From positions 1 through 64,000 of the forward strand of contig CAZMTK010000004.1 of NCBI GenBank assembly GCA_964569245.1: a stretch of DNA of 64,000 nucleotides, written 5' to 3'. A model generated the notes under the pieces. It was given only the letters and a program-made list of their open reading frames with translations. It had not been told where the DNA came from and made no database searches. A program made the translations under genes and the position numbers. Below, piece by piece: positions 19,128 to 28,200 of this stretch. Origin of the DNA: JAAYTY01 sp964569245. Lineage in GTDB: Bacteria > Fermentibacterota > Fermentibacteria > Fermentibacterales > Fermentibacteraceae. How positions within the stretch are numbered: the stretch's first letter is position 1; the number at the start of each line of letters is the position of its first letter.

Positions 19128-20333
19128 CTACTGGCCCACCGTCCCTATCAGGTCGAAGATCGGCAGATACATCGCGATGACCATGCCTCCCACGATGCCG
19201 CCGAGCACGACGATCATGAGCGGCTCCAGCGTGGAGGTCAGCGCGCCCACCGCGACATCCACCTCCTCCTCGTAGAAGTCGGCTATCTTGAGGAGCATGT
19301 CGTCCAGGCCGCCAGTCTCCTCGCCGACCGCTATCATCTGCGTGACCATCGTCGGGAAGACGCCCGACGCCTCGAGCGGGTTGGAGATGTTCTCGCCGCC
19401 GGAGATGCTCGAGCGGGCCTGCATGATGGCGTCGGCAACGACCCTGTTACCCGCTGTCTTGGACGTGATGCTGAGCCCGTCGAGGATGGCGACGCCGCTC
19501 GATATCAGCGTCCCCAGGGTGCGCGTGAACCTCGCGATGGCCATCTTGCGGTTGAGCGGACCGAAGATGGGCATGGAGATCTTCACCTGGTCGATGATCT
19601 TCTGGCCGGCATCGGTCTTGTACCAGGCCTTGTAGCCCACGATGAGCGCTATGACGCCGATGACGATGAACAGGATGTTCTTCGTGAAGAACTGCGAGAG
19701 GTTCACCACGAACTGCGTGGGGCCCGGGAGCTCTCCTCCGAGGTCCGAAAACATCCTTTCGAAGATCGGGATGATGAACAGCAGCATGGCCGTGACAACG
19801 AGCACAACCACTATCATGACTATCATCGGATACATCATCGCGGCCTTGATCTTGGAGCGCAGGCTGGCGGCCTTCTCCAGGTGCTGCGCCAGGCGGCTGA
19901 GTATCGTGTCGAGAATGCCGCCCTGCTCGCCCGCCGCCACCATGTTCACGTAGAGCTCGCTGAACAGGGTGTGGCGCGCCATCGCGTCGGCCAGGGTGCC
20001 GCCCTTCTCCACCTCGGCGGTGATGTCGGCGATGATGTTCATGAAGGCCTTGTTGTCCTGCTGGCGGGCGAGGATCTGCAGGCAGTTGACCAGAGGGAGG
20101 CCCGCGTTGATCATGGTGGCGAACTGGCGCGTGAAGCCGGCCAGCATCTTGTCCGTGATGTTGGTTCCGAACTGGCCGAGCTTGCTGAGGTCCATCCCCT
20201 TCGTGCGGATCTTCTGGACCGTTACACCGCGCTTCTCCAGCAGGTCCTTCGCTTCGCGGCTGTTCGCGGCTGTGATGACGCCGGACAGCGTTCGGCCCTG
20301 CTTGTTCGTGCCTGTCCAGTGAAATTCTGGCAT
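19128..20333 (-). CDS. pilC: Type IV pilus inner-membrane platform protein PilC
   Basis: 401 aa. The ATG at 20333 is placed five bases after a GGGAGG site; a GTG one codon upstream is the alternative. Two GspF domains (~65-190 and ~270-395) carry the typical FTRQFATMINAGLPLVNCL and FTRTLGTLISSGVAILDGL repeats. There are three membrane helices, including MIVMIVVVLVVTAMLLFIIPIFERMF. PilC is the platform on which PilB and PilT act during pilus extension and retraction. It sits between pilT and pilS with a 12-bp gap to pilT. Confidence 0.93.
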   Translation of the reverse strand: MPEFHWTGTNKQGRTLSGVITAANSREAKDLLEKRGVTVQKIRTKGMDLSKLGQFGTNITDKMLAGFTRQFATMINAGLPLVNCLQILARQQDNKAFMNIIADITAEVEKGGTLADAMARHTLFSELYVNMVAAGEQGGILDTILSRLAQHLEKAASLRSKIKAAMMYPMIVMIVVVLVVTAMLLFIIPIFERMFSDLGGELPGPTQFVVNLSQFFTKNILFIVIGVIALIVGYKAWYKTDAGQKIIDQVKISMPIFGPLNRKMAIARFTRTLGTLISSGVAILDGLSITSKTAGNRVVADAIMQARSSISGGENISNPLEASGVFPTMVTQMIAVGEETGGLDDMLLKIADFYEEEVDVAVGALTSTLEPLMIVVLGGIVGGMVIAMYLPIFDLIGTVGQ

Positions 20334-20345
20334 CACACCCTCCCG

Positions 20346-21416
20346 TTACAGGACGTCGCGCCCGGTGACGATCATCTGCTCGAGCTCAATGGGGTCCGGC
20401 GCGCGCTCGAGCGCCACCTCCCTGGTAATATCCCTCTTCGCATACAGCTTGTATAGTGCCTGGTTCATCGTCTGCATGCCGAACTTCTGCCCGGCCTGCA
20501 TCATGCCGTAGATCTGGTGCAGCTTGTCCTCGCGGATGGCCGACCTCAGGGCGGGGGTGCAGACCAGCACCTCCGCGGCCAGCGCGCGGCCCGACCCCCT
20601 GGCCTTGGGCACGAGCTGCTGGGTCATGATGCCGAGGAGGACGAACGAGAGCTGGCTGCGCACCTGCTCCTGGCTCTGGGGCGGGAAGGTGTCGATGATC
20701 CTGTTGATGGATTCGTAGGTGGAGTTGGTGTGCAGCGTGGCAAGCGTCAGGTGGCCCGTCTCGGCGATGTTCAGCGCCACCTGCATCGTCTCGAGGTCGC
20801 GCATCTCGCCTATCAGGACGACGTCGGGGTCCTGCCGCAGGATGTACCTGAGCGCGTTCGCGAAGCCCTTGGTGTCGTCGCCCACCTCGCGCTGGTTCAC
20901 GATGCCCTTGTCGTGGTGGTGGACGTACTCGATCGGGTCCTCGATCGTAACGATGTGGCACGGGCGCAGGGAGTTGACCTTCCTGATGATCGAGGCGAGG
21001 GTGGTGGACTTCCCGCAGCCCGTCGGCCCCGTGACCAGGATCAGGCCCTGGCGCTTGTCTGAGAGCTGGGAGACAACGGGGGGCAGGCCCAGCTCCTCGA
21101 ATCCCAGTATCTCGTAGGGGATCACGCGGATCGCGGCAGCTACGCAGCCCCTCTGCATGAAGCAGTTCGCTCTGAACCGGGAGAGGCCCTTGATCCCGAA
21201 GGCGAAGTCAAGCTCCTTGTCCATCTCGAAACGCTTCTTCTGCTCGTCCTTCAGGAGGCTGTAGACGAGATCCTGCGTATCCTGGGGCGTGAGAGGATCG
21301 TACTCCATCCTCATCAGGTCGCCGTCCACCCGGATGACCGGAGGGACTCCCACGGTGAGGTGGAGGTCGGTCGCCCTGCGCTCCATCATCTCCTTCAGAA
21401 GTGTCTTGATGTTCAT
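20346..21416 (-). CDS. pilT: Type IV pilus retraction ATPase PilT
   Basis: 356 aa. N-terminal PAS-like domain (MERRATDLHLTVGVPP), Walker A GPTGCGKS (130-137), Asp box TIEDPIEYVH, Walker B VVLIGEMRD, and His box TGHLTLATLHTNS. Length and the lack of a C-terminal zinc motif separate it from PilB. PilT powers pilus retraction, twitching and DNA uptake. Its ATG overlaps the stop of the first pilB (ATGA). Confidence 0.94.
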   Translation of the reverse strand: MNIKTLLKEMMERRATDLHLTVGVPPVIRVDGDLMRMEYDPLTPQDTQDLVYSLLKDEQKKRFEMDKELDFAFGIKGLSRFRANCFMQRGCVAAAIRVIPYEILGFEELGLPPVVSQLSDKRQGLILVTGPTGCGKSTTLASIIRKVNSLRPCHIVTIEDPIEYVHHHDKGIVNQREVGDDTKGFANALRYILRQDPDVVLIGEMRDLETMQVALNIAETGHLTLATLHTNSTYESINRIIDTFPPQSQEQVRSQLSFVLLGIMTQQLVPKARGSGRALAAEVLVCTPALRSAIREDKLHQIYGMMQAGQKFGMQTMNQALYKLYAKRDITREVALERAPDPIELEQMIVTGRDVL

Positions 21417-23236
21417 GCCGGCTGCTCCCTCGGGTCGGTAACGGCCTCCGCCGGGCCGCCTGCCCTGATGCGATCCAACAGGTGCTCCTTGCGGGCGTTC
21501 TTCACTTCGGGATCATCGTCGGCCGTGACCCTCGTGACCTCGTCGAGAGTCGTGATGCCGGCCTTCAGCTTCTCCACGGCGTCCATCCGCAGGGTCCTCA
21601 TGCCGTTGCGGACGCCGGCGACCCTGAGCTGGGCCGCCGATGCCCTATCTATTACCGCCTGGCGTATGTATTTGTCAAGCGTGAGAACCTCGTAGATTCC
21701 TGTGCGGCCCTTGTATCCGCTGCCGTTGCAGACCTGGCAGCCGGAGTTGATGTATGTCTTGCAGCCCCTGAGCTCGTCGGGGTCTATCCCTGCCTCCAGA
21801 AGCTTTTCGGCAGGGTATTCGTAGGGTTCCCTGCACTTCGAGCAGACCTTCCTCATCAGCCTCTGCGCCATGATGGTACGGATGGAGGAGGCGACGAGGA
21901 AAGGCTTGATGCCTATGTCCACCAGCCGGCTTATCGTGCTCGGCGCATCGTTGGTGTGGATGGTCGAGAACACCAGGTGTCCGGTGAGCGAAGCCTTGAC
22001 CGCGATCGAGGCGGTTTCGAGGTCCCTGATCTCGCCCACCATTATGATGTTCGGGTCCTGCCTCAGGATCGCCCTCAGGGCCGAGGCGAAGTCGTAGCCC
22101 ATCGCGAAGTCTATCTGGGTCTGCATGATGCCCTCGATGTTGTACTCGATGGGGTCCTCCGCAGTGATGATGTTGACCTCGGGCTTGTTGAGCTGGCTGA
22201 GCGCGGAGTAGAGCGTGGTCGTCTTCCCGCTGCCGGTCGGTCCCGTGACGAGAACGATGCCGTACGGCGAGTGAACGCCCTTCATGAACTCGGCCAGTGC
22301 GTCCTCGGGGAAGCCGAGCTGGCGGAGGTCGAACTCGAGGTTTCCCCTGTCGAGGATGCGGAGGACGATCTTCTCGCCGTTGACAGTGGGCACCGCGCTA
22401 ACCCTGAAGTCTATGACCCTGTCGTCAACCCGCGCCTTTATCCTGCCGTCCTGCGTCTTGCGCCTCTCGGCGATGTTCATCTTCGAGAGGATCTTCAGCC
22501 GGCTCAGTATGGAAGGCTGCAGCGACTTCGGTATCCGGTGCACCTCGAAGCAGGTGCCGTCGCGGCGGTACCGCACCCTGAGGAACTTCTCGTACGGCTC
22601 TACATGGATGTCGCTCACCTCGGACCGCACGGCCTTGTTGATAAGGTTGGTGACGAACCTGACCACCGGCTCGTCGGAGCCTTCGGCTCCCGTGTCCGCA
22701 ACCCCCTCCTCCTCCTCCTCCGGCTCCAGCTCCAGGCTCTCCACGACCTTCAGGTCGTTCTCCCTCTCGTCGTAGTCCTGGAGCTTCTCCTCGACCGTGA
22801 CGAGGTCGTCCACCTTGCCGTAGAGCTCGTCGAGGCTCCTGCGGACGGCGGAGGGCGCCGAGGCATAGACGACGACCTCCTTGCCGGTGGTGAACTTCAC
22901 CTCGTCCACGGCGTACAGGTTGCCGGGATTGGCCATGGCGACGTGGAAGAGCCTCCCCTCCTCCAGGACGGGGACGAGGATGAACCTCCTCGCCATCTCC
23001 TCGGGGATGCGCTGGGTGAGAGAGGAATCTATCTGGGTCTCGTTGAGGTAGATCGGATCCACGCTGTAGATCTCCGCGAGGAACTCCGTCACCAGCTCCT
23101 CCGGGACCTTGCCGGCCGACACCAGGGCCTCTCCCAGGTCGGTCTCGCCGGGACCGAAGTCCCGGGTGACTTCGTCCACCTCATCCCGGGTGACCAGGCC
23201 GGCCTCGATCAGCATCATCGCGAGACGGCTCAGCAT
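21413..23236 (-). CDS. pilB: Type IV pilus assembly ATPase, PilB paralogue A
   Basis: 607 aa. N-terminal MshEN-like domain (~1-150), then a Glu-rich linker (EPEEEEEG, ~170). The GspE motor has Walker A GPTGSGKTTTLY, TAEDPIEYNIEG, IIMVGEIRDLET and TGHLVFSTIHTND. The tetracysteine zinc site reads CSKCREPYEYP...CQVCNGSGYKGR. The MshEN motifs are degenerate: the first reads RLAMMLIEAG and the second starts DLGEALVSAG, lacking the Arg and final Gln of the cyclic-di-GMP motif. It couples to pilT by ATGA and lies 58 bp after the second pilB. Extension motor, but specialisation versus its paralogue is unknown. Confidence 0.9.
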   Translation of the reverse strand: MLSRLAMMLIEAGLVTRDEVDEVTRDFGPGETDLGEALVSAGKVPEELVTEFLAEIYSVDPIYLNETQIDSSLTQRIPEEMARRFILVPVLEEGRLFHVAMANPGNLYAVDEVKFTTGKEVVVYASAPSAVRRSLDELYGKVDDLVTVEEKLQDYDERENDLKVVESLELEPEEEEEGVADTGAEGSDEPVVRFVTNLINKAVRSEVSDIHVEPYEKFLRVRYRRDGTCFEVHRIPKSLQPSILSRLKILSKMNIAERRKTQDGRIKARVDDRVIDFRVSAVPTVNGEKIVLRILDRGNLEFDLRQLGFPEDALAEFMKGVHSPYGIVLVTGPTGSGKTTTLYSALSQLNKPEVNIITAEDPIEYNIEGIMQTQIDFAMGYDFASALRAILRQDPNIIMVGEIRDLETASIAVKASLTGHLVFSTIHTNDAPSTISRLVDIGIKPFLVASSIRTIMAQRLMRKVCSKCREPYEYPAEKLLEAGIDPDELRGCKTYINSGCQVCNGSGYKGRTGIYEVLTLDKYIRQAVIDRASAAQLRVAGVRNGMRTLRMDAVEKLKAGITTLDEVTRVTADDDPEVKNARKEHLLDRIRAGGPAEAVTDPREQPA

Positions 23237-23294
23237 CCGCCCGCACCCTCCGCCGGGCGAAGCCGGTGTCCGGGCCGCAGGGACGAGACGGGCA

Positions 23295-25070
23295 TCACTC
23301 CGCGCCGCCCACCGTTCCCCGCACGACCTCCTCGAAGGTCGTGACGCCTCTCTCGAGCTTCCTGAGGGCAGCCTCGCGCAGGTTGATCATTCCCTTCGCC
23401 AGAGCGGCCTTCTCGATCTGGATCGTGTTGGCGTCGCTCTCGATGAGCTGCCTGATCTCCTCGTCTATCGTCATGACCTCGAAGATGCCTTCGCGCCCCC
23501 TGTATCCTGTGTTGTTGCAGTAGTCGCATCCGGTGCCCTCGTAGCAGGTCACGTTCGCGAAGCGCTCGGGGTCGATGTTCGCCTCCTGCAGGGCTTCGAC
23601 GGGGATGTGGACGGGAGTCTTGCACTTCTGACATACGCGCCTTATGAGCCGCTGGGAGCATATCGCGATGAGGGACGTGCTGAGCATGAACGGCTCGGTG
23701 CCCATGTCGATCAGCCTGTTGATCGTGCTCGGGGCGTCGTTGGTGTGCGTGGTGGACAGGACGAGGTGCCCCGTCAGCGCGGCGCGAATGGCTATCGAGG
23801 AGGTCTCCTGGTCCCTGATTTCGCCGACCATGATGATGTCGGGGTCCTGGCGGAGGTAGGCCCTGAGCGCGGAGGCGAACGTGAGCCCGATGTCCTCGTT
23901 CATCTGCACCTGGTTGATGCCCTTGAGGTTGAACTCCACCGGGTTCTCTGCGGTCATGATGTTGACGCCGATATCGTTGAGCTCGGTGATGGCGGAGTAG
24001 AGCGTCGTCGTCTTCCCGCAGCCTGTGGGCCCTGTGACCAGAACAATCCCATAGGGCTTCTTGACGGCGCGTCTGAACTCGCGGAGGCTCTCCTCCTCGA
24101 ACCCCAGCTTCTCCAGGTCGAGGATGACCTTGCTGCGGTCGAGAAGACGGACCTCCACCTTCTCGCCGAACAGCGTCGGCATCGTAGCCAGCCGCATGTC
24201 CACGAACCTGTCGCCCACCCGGATCTTCTGACGGCCGTCCTGGGGCAGGTGCCTCTCGGCAATGTTCATTCCGCCCAGAATCTTCAGGCGGCTCACGATC
24301 GCCGAGCGGTACTTCCTGCTCGGCCTCATCACCTCGTGGAGGACCCCGTCTATCCTGAAGCGTATCCTCACGTACTTCTCGAAGGGCTCGATGTGGATAT
24401 CGCTGGCCCCCCTCTTCACGGCGTCGGCTATGATGCTGTTCACGAGCTTGACCACCGGCGAGTCGGCGACCTGGAGGGCCGAGACGTCCTCCTCCTCGAC
24501 AGCGGTCTCGTCCTCCTCCACGACCAGCGACTCGAAGACGGCGTCCCCCACCAGGATGTCTTCGGCGTCGTCCGCGGACGCGGCGGCCTCCACGGCCGGC
24601 GCCTGCTTCTCCACGATGCTCTTCTGCGAGTCGAGGGACACTATGGCCTCTGTCTCGGGGTAGAACTTCCTCAGCGCCCTCATCACCATGCTCGATGCGC
24701 ATATGTGAGGCTCTATCTCGCAGCCTATCGAGAACCTGAGGTCGTCTATGGCGAAGAGGTTGTCGGGGTCGGTCATGGCCACCACCAGCGTCTTGCCGAC
24801 CTTCTGGATGGGGATGACCTCGTAGCGCCTCGCGATCTCGGGAGGCACCATCTTCACTATGGCGGGATCTATCGAGATGTCGTCGAGATTGACGCTCTCT
24901 ATCCTGTGCTGCCTCGCGAGGTAGCTGTTCAGCTCGGCTTCGGTCAGGGCGTTCATCTTCACGAGGTTGTATCCGAGCCTTCCGCCGTCGGCCCTCTGCA
25001 TCTTGAGAGCCTGCTCGAGCTGCTCCCTCGTGATGATCCCCGCATCGAGCAGCATCTGGCCGAGTTTCAT
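23295..25070 (-). CDS. pilB: Type IV pilus assembly ATPase, PilB paralogue B
   Basis: 591 aa from the ATG at 25070; a GTG at 25082 is the alternative, but the GAGGAG site would then overlap it. The N-terminal MshEN domain has both 24-residue motifs intact, separated by five residues: KLGQMLLDAGIITREQ... and RLGYNLVKMNALTEAE..., each ending in Gln. That is the cyclic-di-GMP-binding pattern. The GspE motor has Walker A GPTGCGKTTTLY, TAENPVEFNLKG (Asn in place of the usual Asp), GEIRDQETSS and TGHLVLSTTHTND. The zinc site is CQKCKTPVHIP...CDYCNNTGYRGR. An acidic linker (~165-205) separates the halves. Confidence 0.9.
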   Translation of the reverse strand: MKLGQMLLDAGIITREQLEQALKMQRADGGRLGYNLVKMNALTEAELNSYLARQHRIESVNLDDISIDPAIVKMVPPEIARRYEVIPIQKVGKTLVVAMTDPDNLFAIDDLRFSIGCEIEPHICASSMVMRALRKFYPETEAIVSLDSQKSIVEKQAPAVEAAASADDAEDILVGDAVFESLVVEEDETAVEEEDVSALQVADSPVVKLVNSIIADAVKRGASDIHIEPFEKYVRIRFRIDGVLHEVMRPSRKYRSAIVSRLKILGGMNIAERHLPQDGRQKIRVGDRFVDMRLATMPTLFGEKVEVRLLDRSKVILDLEKLGFEEESLREFRRAVKKPYGIVLVTGPTGCGKTTTLYSAITELNDIGVNIMTAENPVEFNLKGINQVQMNEDIGLTFASALRAYLRQDPDIIMVGEIRDQETSSIAIRAALTGHLVLSTTHTNDAPSTINRLIDMGTEPFMLSTSLIAICSQRLIRRVCQKCKTPVHIPVEALQEANIDPERFANVTCYEGTGCDYCNNTGYRGREGIFEVMTIDEEIRQLIESDANTIQIEKAALAKGMINLREAALRKLERGVTTFEEVVRGTVGGAE

Positions 25071-25093
25071 TCCGAGTTGCACTCCTCAATCCT

Positions 25094-25113
25094 GCTCCGG
25101 GCCGGCCCGGAGC
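25094..25113 (-). terminator. Perfect 20-bp palindrome between sprA and pilB
   Basis: GCTCCGGG and its complement around a CCGG centre, 24 bp before the pilB ATG and 110 bp after the sprA stop. It could fold in the message as a terminator or leader hairpin, or act as a dyad operator. No T-run follows. Confidence 0.4.
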
Positions 25114-25223
25114 ATGCCGCCGGGGAACGATTGCGATTCGCTCGGATAACTTCGCGCAAGACGTTCTGCCTGTCAACAGCGCAAAGCCGAGAGGGAGCCG
25201 CTGCGGGTCCCTGCCGGAGGGGA

Positions 25224-28200
25224 TCAGAAGTTGATCGTGGCCCAGATGTCCAGGCCGAAATCCCTCTGGTCGTAGACCGAGTTCACCTTGTCGGTCTTCC
25301 ATCCGTAGATGCCCTTCAGCCCCGCCGTCACCGTTCCGAAATCGTAGGAGGCGGAGGGTTCTATCCGCCACTCGACCCTGTCGCTCTGAAGCTGGTCCTC
25401 GAAGCCGGCGACAAGGATCTCTGTCTTCGTGCCGCTCCTGCTTATGAGAAGTGCCGTGGTCAGATCGCTCTGGAATCGGATCCGGAGCCTGTCGAGAAGC
25501 GGCAGGGGGATGGCGAGTCCGCCCGGGGAGCTGAAGGAGTACTGGATGTTGACCTGGACGCTCCCGGAGCTGGACCGGGTGAGAGCGTTCGTACCTGTGT
25601 AGTTGCGGGTCTCGGTGGTCGAGATGTTGTCGGAGAGGGTTATCTGCACCTCGTTCCTCAGCATGGCCGACACGCTGAACAGCGGCGACCAGCGGCTGGT
25701 CGTGGTAGCGCTGGTCCTGATGTAGTCGCCGGACTCGAACCGCCCGCTCTCGCCCCTCTCGAGGCGGTAGCCCGTGCTCAGCGTTCCCGAACGAAGCAGT
25801 CCGGAGAACGGCCTGATCCGTTCCAGCCCCGACCAGGACACGGTGACGGACGGCCATGTCTTCGACATCTGGCGGTTCCAGTAGCCGGAGTAGTAGTGCC
25901 TGGAGTCGGTGGACGAGTACTCTCCCCTGACCGACATGGAGCCTGTCGGGCGGAATCCGGTCGAGACCTGGACGTTGTCGCTCCTCGTCCTGTCGTAGGC
26001 CTCGACGCCTTCGAGCTCGGTCACCAGACCGAAGCGGTAGTCGAGCCCCGGGTAGTAGCCCAGCTCGTCATACTCGCTTCCCAGGGTGCGCGATATCGTG
26101 ACGGTCGGGTCCGTGATCCTGTCGGCCCACCTGTCGAGCCTCGACAGGAGCCACCTGGGGCTTCCGGGATCGGCCTGCTCGTCGAGCCTCTCGTCGCGCA
26201 GCCTCGCAATCGAATGCAGCGCCTTCACCAGGCCTATTCTCAGGTCGAGCCGTCTAGTGGCTGTGAGCGAGACGTCGGGACTCCCGAGGGAGTCCTCGCC
26301 GGAGGCGGTGTGCGGGGCCAGCCTGGCGCTTCCGTATGCAGCCTCGTAGCTGACCCTGGGCACGAGATAGTCCCACAGGGTGATCTCCTGCGAGAGGCTC
26401 AGACTCTGGCTTCGCTGTATCTCCCTTCCGATGCTGATCGGAGCGCCCCCCCTCCATGGGTACAGGAGGTCGCGGGTGACCGCGAGGGATATGGAAGCGC
26501 TCTGGCGGCTCCACAGGTTGAACCCCAGCGAGCCATCGGACCTGAATGTCCTCTGGCGCGTGGCTCTGGTCTGGACGGTGTCCTCCGAGCCGAGGGACCA
26601 GCGGGTGTCCCAGCCGTTGTCGCGCTGCAAGCCGAAAGCAATCCGGCTCGGCCTCGGCTGGACTCCCCCGAGGACGGGCAGCGAGAAAAGAGGCCTCTGC
26701 GGGAGGCTGAGGTCGTACCCGAGCCGCGCCCTGGCGCTGGTGAGGGAGTCGCGGTATGACGGCGACCTGCCCGTTCCGGTCGTGTAGTTGTGCGACACCG
26801 TCCAAGGATCTATCAGGATGGTGGAGAGGAGCGAGGTGGACCTCCTGTTGCGCCTCCACGAGACGCCCGTGTCCCACTGCTCCGATTCGGTCCTCTGCTC
26901 CCACGACTCGTCGCCGTCGAGCCTGATGTCCGAGCTGGGAGCGAACCTGGGCTCCGAGAGCTGGCGCTTCCAGGCCAGCGTAGCCGGAAGCGAGACGGAC
27001 CAGAGAGGGGGAGTGAACCTGTCGAGGTTCAGGGTCAGCCCCGAACTCAGGCTGGTGGTGCTGGAGCCCTGGCCCTTGCGCTGGCCGAGCCCGTGGAAGT
27101 CGGCCCCGATGAAGCGGTAGTCCCCGCTGATGCTCATCAGGTCGGCCACGTCCACAGTCGCCGAGATCCTCCTGGCTGCGTCTATCCCGCTGTAGGGGCC
27201 TCTCAGGGTCAGGTCGTCGAGCCATGCCGTCGTGCTCAGCGCAGATGCTGTGGTGTTGCGGATACCCGCGCTCAGCTCGACGACCGCCGCGAGGTTGGGG
27301 TTGCCCCTTACCGAGAGGTTTCCCACCCTGATGAAATCCACGTCGCGCTCGACACGGAGCTGCTTGAGGTCGGTGAGATCGTCGAGATCCGTCGTCACGG
27401 TCTGCCAGCCGGGGGTGAGCGGCGCGGCGATCTCGTAGTAGTTGAGGCTGTCGCTGCCCATTCGGTAGAAGAACTCGCCCGCCGCGTTCTGGGAGCCGTG
27501 CACGGGGAACCTTACCGTGGAGTATCCGGTGTAGTCCTCGCTCGAGTAGAAGGTCTGCCTGGCGCGGCACTCGTGCCCCGGGAGGATGCCCACGGACTCG
27601 ATCGAGATCGACTGCTCTAGCTTCAGATTGCCCTGTTCGTCCCTCCCCGGGTCGATCCCCGGCGGAGGATCGGCGGCGTAATCCGGATTGTCCTGGTTGT
27701 TGACGGTGGACACGATGACCAGCTCGCCGGGCTCCACCGGCGGGGACACTCCGATGCCGGCCGACACGGGCCTCGGCTCCCAGCGGTTCCCGACTATCGA
27801 GAAGTCGAACACGTCGATCGTGTCGCGCTGAGTGAAGCCTTCCACCCACAGCCTGGCATAGACGATCTTCTCCCAGGAAGGCTCCGACGTAAGGCCGTCG
27901 GGGACGGTCACCAGAGCCGAGTCTGAGAGCGGTACCTCCACGAGCATCCAGCCGTACTGGTTCGGCCCGGAGACGATGTAGTCGGGATCGTCGAGGGGGA
28001 TGCGGATCCTGAAGTAGGAGTCGCTCCTGTCAAGCAGGCCGTTCCTGTTCAGATCCTCCGTGTCGAGCCAGGCGTTGTCCTCGGTTCCGTTGATCCTTCT
28101 GAACCTCTCCACCGGGTCGGGCACCGAGGAGTTGTAGTAGTAGTCGTCCCTGTTTGGATCGGCCTCCGGAGAGCCGGGGAACTCCACCGGGTTCGGCAGG

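Noticed and set aside
21413..25070. The two pilB genes as one duplicated or split gene
   Set aside because: Each has complete N-terminal, motor and zinc regions and the sequences differ throughout, so they are two full paralogues.
23109..26759. Very long open frame on the plus strand opposite pilB and sprA
   Set aside because: Antisense to three clearly conserved genes; composition is that of a shadow frame in GC-rich DNA. The same applies to other long antisense frames such as 1654-3345 and 30352-31329 on the minus strand.
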